Positions 56,401 through 64,000 of a stretch of DNA of 64,000 bases are shown here, in pieces. The position numbers were made by a program, and so were the translations under genes. Numbering within the stretch: position 1 is the first letter of the stretch; each line of letters opens with the position of its first letter. The notes beneath the pieces are model-generated. The model was not told the origin of the DNA. It made no database searches and saw only the letters and a list, made by a program, of their open reading frames with translations. This stretch comes from Chaetoderma sp. LZ-2023a (Eukaryota > Mollusca > Caudofoveata > Chaetodermatida > Chaetodermatidae): positions 133,953,350 through 134,017,349 of the forward strand of contig CM067369.1 in the NCBI GenBank assembly GCA_034401795.1, read 5' to 3'.

Positions 56401-57250
56401 GCATTCAATAGGGAAAACGCTACATAGTGATCAGCGTGTGCAAAATCGGCGTTTCTCGTTTTGTATATTATATGATATAATTAATGCCAAAACAGCAGAT
56501 TGTCAATAGTTTATGTATTAGCTAAACGTTTTGGATTGTTTTCCCTATGGAATGCAAGGCTGATACTTGAATAATATATATTTTTAAAGAAGGAGCAATC
56601 AGAGACTGCCCATTTTCACAGTAACATCCTTTGTTTGATCTAAATCAGATCATTATTATTTTGATAAAGCTCAGGACCCAGACACAAGCATGCACGCACT
56701 CAAGCACACATACGCACGCACGCACACACACATGGACACAGACACACATGGACATGCTCAGCCACTCAAGACCACACATACCCACCAACAATAACAATGC
56801 CTACTGTAGTCACATTATTTCAAAATATCCAACTGAATATTACTAATACATCAAAATGAGTTTGTTTTTTCTGGTCTCTAAGGGTTCATGGTTAAACTAG
56901 ATGCCGGAGGGCAGAATGGGTATTCAAGAGATACTGTCAGGTAAATCAGCCTGCCCTATCAGTAAATGGACAAGAAGATGATTACAGGAGAAGGCATCTA
57001 TTGTTGCTAATGGACAATTTGTTACCCCCTAGGAGCAACTTTATTTGCAAACCTAAATGCGGTTAGTTCAATCATAGGCTTTTTACTACCATAAATAGAA
57101 TGGTCTCTGGGATTTATTTTACAACTAAAATGATCAATAACCTTTGCAAGTAATAATAATCCTACATAATGGAATGTTTGAGTACTGAGCCTAAGGCTAA
57201 TACAGTTCTGACAGCAGGGGAAGTGGAAGAATAGTTAGACGGTCATTGAC
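56400..57250. other. No recognised gene; CA-rich stretch
   Basis: ACACACACGCACGC-like sequence lies at 56670-56790. The rest is AT-rich sequence with nothing recognised. Confidence 0.55.
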
Positions 57251-57274
57251 ATACAAAGGGTTAATTTAATGATC

Positions 57275-57494
57275 AACCCGGTCATAACTGACCCATGAAA
57301 AGGCCTTTAGGAATGTCCTTTTGCAGGCAAAGAGTATTTTTTGAAAATTTACAACCAGAATGACTGGCTCGTTAATCGAGCCAGTCATTTCAGTGGTAAA
57401 TTTTAAAAAATCAGCTTTTCTTGGCCTGCAACTGGACATTCACTAAACAAAAATGTAAATTTTCCTGACAAATCTTGACCCTACAAGAGCTAAC
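57275..57494. mobile_element. F1 MITE, worn ends
   Basis: AACCCGGTCATAACTGACCC at the left, CTACAAGAGCTAAC at the right. Perfect centre TGGCTCGTTAATCGAGCCA. Arms GTATTTTTTGAAAATTTACA and the inverse. Confidence 0.8.
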
Positions 57495-57529
57495 ATGTGT
57501 GCTAGCTTCACTGATAATACAGAAATCCA

Positions 57530-57970
57530 GTCTGTCAGTCAAGTATATGATGTCATAATAATTACTTCATAGGTAGGCTGATGTCACAATTTTAATAGTA
57601 CTTCAAGTTGTACGTATTGTATGACTTTATTACCCTTTAATGGTCATGCCAGCCAAAACCGCCCTCTGTTATGGTCCTGCGGAATGTCCATTTACAGGCC
57701 AAGAGAATACCATTTTTGAAAATTTACCACTGGAATGACTGGCTCGATAAACGAGTCAGTCATTCCAGTGATAAATATTCAAAAATTATATTCTCTTGGC
57801 CTGTAAATGGACATTTAATAGGCAGATATTTAACTTTTCTTGACCAAATTTGACCATTAAAGGGTTACTAGCACTCTGTTGAATATTTTGAACTAATTTG
57901 GCTGGGCGGTGGAGCTTATCCAGAGATGGGCAGGACATAACCAAAACTAGATTCAGCCATTCTATTCCAA
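57530..57970. mobile_element. F3 MITE interrupted by an F1 insertion
   Basis: F3 sequence runs to TACGTATTGTATGACTTTATTA (57608-57632) and resumes at TTACTAGCACTCTGTTGAAT (57865). F1 fills the gap, with TTA on each side, as expected for insertion into a TTAA-like site. Confidence 0.75.
57630..57868. mobile_element. F1 MITE nested in F3
   Basis: TTACCCTTTAATGGTCATGC at the left, ACCATTAAAGGGTTA at the right. Arms ACCATTTTTGAAAATTTACC and the inverse around GGCTCGATAAACGAGTC. Confidence 0.9.
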
Positions 57971-58029
57971 TAACCACAGGTATTTTCATATGAAAATTTG
58001 TGGATAAAGTGAATTTCCACGGCGAAAGT

Positions 58030-58365
58030 CCAGTTAGATTATCAAAAGATGGACCATTCAAGTTTTAGCTATGCCCCGCTCATCTCTATCTAAACTCCAC
58101 ACAACCTTCGCTCCTGTTGGGATCAATCGATCTCTGAACTCCCTGACTATCAATTGTTGCGCCCAGTCAAATTAGTTTCAAAATATATAACAGCATGTTT
58201 ATTAAATAGCAAAAACATACAATTCATTCAACCTGACAGACTATTAAGCGTTTTAACACGGACTAAATCGAGTCATTCATGACGTATTGATTATGACATC
58301 ATCCTACACATCACGCAATTGATTATGATGTCATATGATGGAAGGATAAACTGGAAAGGTCCATT
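58030..58365. mobile_element. F3 MITE, shortened hairpin
   Basis: GACCATTCAAGTTTTAGC, TATGCCCCGCTCATCTC, GGGATCAATCGATCTC, only the right half of the hairpin (GCGCCCAGTCAAATTAGTTT), then ATGTTTATTAAATAGCAAAA, CATTCATGACG, TGATTATGATGTCATA and AACTGGAAAGGTCCATTG. Confidence 0.8.
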
Positions 58366-58599
58366 GCGTATAAGTAATTTATCTCTAAAATGTCAGAATT
58401 GCGTTTTCCTTTGAGACCATCAAGAGGTACAGATTGCAGAATATTTTGAAACAAGCTTTCCTGAAAATTGGTGTTGCCCGACAGATATTAATTAATAGGT
58501 AACTAGATTGGATTGTCTGTGGGGTGCCATCACAAATCCCTACATTCGCCGCTTTGACCTTTTAACCCCCACCCAAACTCCACCCACCCTTCGAGATGG

Positions 58600-58690
58600 A
58601 GCTAAATGTAAATATCCTCTTACCCTCAACAATCATGTGGGTAACTTACATACCAAATTTGGTTGAACGGCTTTGGAGCAGTTATGTTAA
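58600..58690. repeat. Inverted single unit of the 136-bp repeat
   Basis: GTAACTTACATACCAAATTTG then CTTTGGAGCAGTTATGTT is the reverse complement of the core of the tandem repeat at 16160-16530. Confidence 0.6.
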
Positions 58691-58959
58691 AGCACCCCTT
58701 GAACATTAACAAGATACTACCAGACAGCAGATACTTACTGAATCATGCAAGAAGAAAGTATTTTAAAAATATTAAAAATGTATGTAGGAAATGGCTTCTT
58801 AGACCCTCTCATATCCATTTTAGGGCGAGGAACACTATTTGGAGGGAACACTCCTCTTAGACCTTCCCTAGGCTGGATCCACGGCATAAAGGAAACCCAT
58901 GCCAACTCATGCGAAGATCGCTGCAGCATCCGGTTTTTGATCGTCTTGAAATCAAAAGG

Positions 58960-59114
58960 TTAACTTTTTAACACCCATATCAGCCAAAAACGGCTTCTTC
59001 AGTGGTCTTGAGAAATGTCCATTTGCAAACTAAGAGAAGACTATTTTTGCAAATGGACATTTTCTATGAGAAAATTAAAATTTTCTTGAACAAATTTGAG
59101 TGTTAAAGGGTTAA
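58960..59114. mobile_element. F1 MITE lacking its central palindrome
   Basis: TTAA at 58960-58963 and 59111-59114. The left arm (ACACCCATATCAGCCAAAAA) and right arm (ACAAATTTGAGTGTTAAAGGG) are intact. The centre is deleted between AAGACTATTTTTG and CAAATGGACATTTT. It is 155 bp instead of about 240. Confidence 0.85.
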
Positions 59115-59421
59115 GTAATTCCTTTTAGCAAAATGCCAAAATACAGTTTTCTCATCATCTATTGATATACTTTATAAGAAAATTGTTTTTCGCTTTTTTA
59201 CATATAATCTTTAATGAAGTATAAATAAAAGTAGGTACACATTCAGTGATTCATATTAAATCATACCTGATAGTCATAACCTCTCACATATTCATATATT
59301 TAGTGAGAAGATTAGTTATTAAGTACCAAAAACAACCTTATGCTTATACATATCATTTTGCAAAATGGTTCACTTTTCTGTCTATATATATATATTTATA
59401 AAAGCCAGTTTGCTGCATTAA

Positions 59422-59530
59422 TTAACCCTGTCAACCATAAGTACCTGATAAAATACTCGCTATGTGGAAAAAAAATTCTGGCCAATATTTTGAAACTAAT
59501 TTGACTGAAAGTTGTCGATGCGATTTTGTC
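59422..59530. mobile_element. F2 MITE, left half
   Basis: TTAACCCTGTCAACCATAAG, CCAATATTTTGAAACTAATT, GACTGAAAGTTGTCG, then the sequence departs from the family. Confidence 0.65.
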
Positions 59531-60590
59531 AAATCACTATGTACAAATTTTACATCATACCAGTATGTTAGTTTTGAACTTGACATCTTAGTTTAACACG
59601 ACCAGTGTCAACCATTGCCCCAGTCCACTCATTAGAGTTTTTGTTGTTCAGTGACCCAAGAATACCATATTAATACAATTCTTTGTTTATCCTAATAATT
59701 AACTAAAAACAAATCTGTCACGCTATATCTAAAGCCATAAATACACACATGTGCCAGCATAAAGTGACAGTATATTTGCTATTAATTGGATAATTTGATA
59801 ATTTTTCAGCCCACTGAGTAGCTGTCCTTTCAACAAATCATACTTGATGGACAGACTGGATTTCTCTACTGGCAAGGAAGGTTAATACAGAATTAAAAGC
59901 CCTACACCAGGTGATTTTGAAACCATCTCCCAGATACCATTAATGTTACTTCTTTGCATTGACATTTCTTCAAAATGGACAGTTTTATTTTCTCTCAGTA
60001 ACAAGTAAAGTCCTGTAAAGTACAACCGAGTACAACTGATTATATGTATTAAGCACAATTGGTGTCAAGGCATTTAACATTAAATCTCCTTTATATGAGC
60101 AAACTGTCATATAAATCCAATTCACCAATGGCAGCCAATTCATGATTTAAATCCACATTCTGACAAAATCTGCCTTACATCCGTCAATGATCTTCCACAA
60201 TAAATAAAACTTAAATACTAGTCAAGATATAAAATAACTCTATAGAAAGTCAGCGTATACTTTTCATTTCCATTCTCACAAAGCGGGCAGAGATCAATGC
60301 CTAATACTAACTACCATTTTTTATTGAAGTTTAGGGCTTTTTTAACAAAGGTGATGGTTGACAGAATAAACCCACTGATACAGTGTTTGTTTGAGGCACA
60401 GGTGAATGATGTTTTGAACTGGATGTCAAATCATATCCTCCCCTGGCCCAACACAACCACCCCCATAGTTATGAAGAATTGACCCCAGGAGTGAATGGGT
60501 CACTCAAATTCACACAAAATAGAGTCTGAAAAGACATAAATGTATCCTCACACACTTGGCCTGTTAAGTATTTTCCCCGCTAAACAGATG
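59530..60590. other. No recognised feature
   Basis: AT-rich sequence with no convincing coding frame; the plus frame at 60297-60482 has no known motif. Confidence 0.5.
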
Positions 60591-60598
60591 AGACAGCT

Positions 60599-60692
60599 GC
60601 TGTGTAATATTTTGGAACTGATTTGACTGGAAGTTGCTGCTGCCTTAAGCCACAGTATCATCCATTCAACTTAGTTTCAAAATATTAAACAT
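60599..60692. mobile_element. F2 MITE core
   Basis: GTAATATTTTGGAACTGATT, GACTGGAAGTTGCTGCTGCC, then TCAACTTAGTTTCAAAATATTAAAC (in part). Ends not visible. Confidence 0.6.
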
Positions 60693-60699
60693 CATTTAT

Positions 60700-61245
60700 T
60701 ACAACAAATGATCATTATATAGTACGTCATTGACCGCTAAGCAAGTGATTGATGAATAAACATAGCATATAGTCCAGGAGCTAAAGCTAGGTCAGAATCA
60801 TGACGTAGCACACCCAGTTCGGAAGGTCTGACACTTGCTGTGGCTTGGGGGACATGTCCCACACATTTTAAGCCCTGTTGTACAAACAAATTGTGGTAGC
60901 ACTAATTAGTTATCCTGATTTCTTTGCATAGGGGGGTCTAGGCTTTGGCTGTATCCACAGTGCACAACGATATAAGCATGATCGTGTCATAACTCAAAGT
61001 AATATCGTATTAGATTCACCATATATGATATTTAGACGGATATCGACCTAACATATATCCAACATACATTTTGCATGCATATACCAAAGGCGAGGGTGAA
61101 ATGTGAAGGTTATATTTTATGTATGTATACTAACTCCATCATAGAATCTGTATATCCAGCTGTACCACTGTTGACAAAGCACCCAGGTAATGGTGGTTGG
61201 AATGAGACAGATGGATGTGGTGGTAATCGGTGCGGAAAAACAAAT
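60700..61245. other. No recognised feature
   Basis: Upstream of the coding remnant at 61249. It may contain its promoter or an earlier exon, but I see neither a TATA box nor a splice site I could defend. Confidence 0.45.
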
Positions 61246-61248
61246 TAA

Positions 61249-64000
61249 AATGAATACTACACCTCACATTGCTGTCATTGTGACAACCAATGTGATAGCT
61301 CAATCCAGGAACATGCATTAGTCATGGATCTTGCATGGGCCATCGTTCGAATGTGTCCAATAAAATTGTTTGCGGTAGATCTTGTACCCATGATGACCAC
61401 AGAAACACAAACAGTCCCTAGTTGGAGTGGATTTAATGCACTTGTATCATGTGCTAACGCACCTTTTACACAAATCGGTTACTGTCCAATGATTTCCGGA
61501 TCACCAACTGAATTCAATACGGTGTATACGGTCATGAAACAAGTTCAAAGAATGATGACAACACTAGGACAGAATGACTCGGTCATTACATTCGACTTGG
61601 CCATATATGTCAAGGCAAAGGAGATACAGTGGCGATATAAAGAAGAGTTTAGTGACACTGTGATCAGACTGGGGGGATTCCACATTGCGCTAAACTACTT
61701 AGCTGTTATTGGAAAGATGTTTGATGACTCTGGCTTAGAAGATCTCCTCATAGAGGCCAACACATATGGTAGCAGCACGGCTGCTGCTCTACTTAAAGGG
61801 AAGTCATATAATCGAGGAGTGAGGGCTCACAAATTGGTTATGGAAGCGCTGCTGCGATTACAATGGCAGTCTTTTTCCAAATGGGTTCAACAAAATGGAC
61901 AACATGAAGACCACATTACTCCAACATAATTGGAATCTGGATGAGAAAATTAAGATGTGCCGAAGCAGCATTGACGACTTAGACGCACTGCAAGAAAATT
62001 TCAAAGAGGTGTGTATGTACGTGAATAAATTGCAACAGCTGTTCAAATCCTTTAAAGTTGAGTCAAGCTCGAAATCACACCTGTTCGCATTTTGGAACTC
62101 ATATATTCATATGGTAGAGCTGCTGCTTGGATTCATAAGAGCTGAGAGAACTGGAGATTGGCAGGCACATCTATCTGCTACTGCTGCTATGGCTCCATAT
62201 TTCTACAGCATGGACAGAACCAATTATGCAAGATGGCTGCCAATATATCTTGCGGACATGAAGATGCTTCCAAGTACACATCCCCATGTACATGAACAAT
62301 TCTTGAATGGAAATCATTCCGTAAGTCGCTCAGACCATCCATTCAATCAAGTGTGGACAGATATGGCCTTAGAGCAATCGATTAATTTGGATTCCAAAAA
62401 GCGAGGTGGTATTATTGGAATAACACAAAAGCCAGGAGCTCTGGAGAGGTGGTTTTTAACTAGCCACGAGAGGGCAGCCATAACAACGGTCACAAAGCAA
62501 ATGTGTGGGTTACAAGATAGTCACATGTTTGGAGTACATAAGGAAATGGGGACTAATCGAATGAACAGGGATGAAACCGATGTGCAGAAGATACTTTCGA
62601 TGTTCTCATCAGATATAATGACCAATCCCTTTAATATTGCGGAAAACGATGACAGCGAGTGTCTTCCGCTTGTAAACATTGCAACTGGCGTGGTATTGCC
62701 TAGTGAAATCGCCAAGAGACTTGTTTCCGCCTGTGACATTGGTAAGGAGATTATGGAAAATTTTGTTCAGGAGCGGCTGGACACTAACACGAGAAGCTTT
62801 TGGGACACGTTGCCACACTTAAAACTTAAAACATTTGCCAGCCTAGCACAGAAGAAAAAACTCAAAACAAATGATGAAAAAATTCACAATGTGAGATCTG
62901 ACCGCGAACTATTTGGTCGATTAATTATTGCCGCAAGGTCCAGAGATGTTGATTTAAAACTAGTGATGACGTATGAACTGTCTGCTGTTCCACTATCATT
63001 GTCACATACGGATGGGACTCTAAGAAAGAATGTGAAAAGTGTTTTGTTAAGTGAACTAGAAAAGGAAGTAAATGTTGATGGACGGCTTCCACCTGTTGAC
63101 AAGACAGGCGCAACAGCTTATGTAGTACATGGCATGGCAATTGTGCAAATGGTTAAAACTGGAGGTACGTCTACATTTGGAGAATTGGCTGATAAATACT
63201 GGCACATCTTTACAGTTCCACTGAATCAAGAAGACTGCAACAGAGTAGATATAGTTTTTGACAGATATGATAGACTGGAATCTCTCAAAGCGGAAGAGCG
63301 GCTAAAACGTGGGTCATCAACAGCATTGGAAGTAAAGATTGCTGGAGAAAATACTCCCGTTCCAAAGCAATGGGCCAAGTACATCAGCAATCCAAGCAAC
63401 AAAAGTAACCTGGTTGCATTTCTCAGCAAGCGGTGGCGTGATACTGGTCCAAATATGCTATCTGCCGACAATTGCGTCATTCTTGCTGGTGGCTTTAACG
63501 ATGGAATGGATGTTGTTGTCATTTCAGCGAACAATTCGTCGTATTTGGAAGAACTTCGATCAGATCACGAGGATGCAGATACGCGTATGATGTTGCACGC
63601 GCTACACGCTTCAAAAGACCACATGCGTGTTGTTATAGTCTCCTGATACAGACGTGGCAGTACTTAGTATATATACGTATCGTTCGCTTCACTGTTCTGA
63701 ACTATGGTTCCGTATGGGCACAAAGGACAAATTGCGATACATACCAATACATACAGTTGCTCAAGTACTGGGCCCAGCTATCTGTCTGTCTTTGCTTGGG
63801 TTTCATTCTCTTACAAGTTGTGATAGCACTAGTGCATTATTTGGAGTCGCTAAGAGAAAAGCATTCAATCTCTTAAAGTCATCTGAATGTCATCAGCTTA
63901 GCTTAGCCCAACTCGGCGAACATGTTGACTTATCACCAAATACTGCAATTCTATGTGAGAAATTTGTCTGTGAGTTGTATACCACCAGGGATGTGGGAAA
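61249..64000 (+). pseudogene. PIN/FEN-like uncharacterised metazoan protein, two frameshifts, runs off the window
   Basis: A long coding remnant in three frames. Part 1 (61249-about 61900) has HCCHCDNQCD, FNALVSCANAPFTQIGYCPM, TFDLAIYVKAKEIQWR, RLGGFHIALNYLAVIGKMF and EANTYGSSTAAALLKGKSYN. Part 2 (about 61895-63643) has FIRAERTGDWQAHL, NYARWLPIYLADMK and GGIIGITQKPGALERWFLTS. It continues with YVVHGMAIVQMVK, VDIVFDRYDRLESLKAEE, CVILAGGFNDG and HEDADTRMMLHALHA. Part 3 (63645 to the end, open) has DTDVAVL and GFHSLTSCDSTSALFG. From memory, similar proteins occur in corals, molluscs and fish, with motifs DGMAxVQ, EADTRMxxHA, DTDV and TGCDTTSA. The spaced acidic motifs suggest a PIN/FEN-like nuclease fold (inference). 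The function is unknown to me. The ATG at 61324 is only the first Met and the real start is uncertain. Confidence 0.75.

Overview
This is eukaryotic, metazoan DNA. There is no dense gene array, operon or compact intergenic spacing, and almost everything that can be recognised is transposon-derived or simple-sequence repeat. Two dispersed elements resemble repeats I associate with molluscs, especially bivalves: a 1.7 kb repeat with GAGGCC-type and GCTCACC/GGTGAGC termini at 12.6-14.3 kb, and a related one at about 7.3-9.4 kb. A lophotrochozoan, probably molluscan, source is therefore my best guess, but it is an inference. I see no tRNA, rRNA or CRISPR array, and no confidently functional host gene.

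Layout. 0-2.2 kb: the 3' part of a CR1/L2-like LINE on the + strand with one in-frame stop, then CA-rich microsatellite. 3-11.7 kb: a dense field of short palindromic nonautonomous DNA transposons (MITEs). I sorted these by eye into five families (F1-F5). F1, F2, F4 and F5 are flanked by TTAA, and F1, F2 and F4 begin CCCTT, as piggyBac-type elements do. F3 has different arms but shares its central palindrome with F2. 12.0-12.3 kb: a 21-bp minisatellite that looks as if it grew from F3. 12.6-14.3 kb: the mollusc-type repeat. 17.3-18.75 kb: a decayed gag/pol fragment of a tyrosine-recombinase (DIRS-like) retroelement. 21.9-23.7 kb: GAT microsatellites and a 34-bp minisatellite. 24.3-28.07 kb: a recent 1.9 kb tandem segmental duplication. 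29.5-31.1 kb: a LINE tail and a 1.06 kb nonautonomous hAT element with a perfect 8-bp target duplication. 31-40.9 kb: more MITEs.

40.99-50.15 kb holds the clearest composite structure. A roughly 9 kb DIRS1-like retroelement is transcribed on the - strand in the order Gag, RT, RNase H, tyrosine recombinase. It carries inverted terminal repeats and an internal complementary region, and sits inside an F4 MITE whose two halves flank it. Its 3' end (terminal repeat, complementary region, recombinase C-terminus) is present twice in tandem, and a fragment of an unrelated LINE has landed in the recombinase gene. 50.4-53.7 kb is a second CR1-type LINE on the - strand (endonuclease C-terminal part plus RT), with an extra copy of its 3' tail. 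53.8-60.7 kb is again MITEs and simple repeats. 61.25-64.0 kb is a long coding remnant, running off the window, of a widespread metazoan protein family with PIN/FEN-like acidic motifs. It has two frameshifts and an apparent loss of one acidic residue.

The elements do not form a pathway. Together they record a layered insertion history: F1 into F3, hAT into F1, DIRS into F4, LINE into DIRS, and a tandem duplication with a breakpoint at an F4 end.
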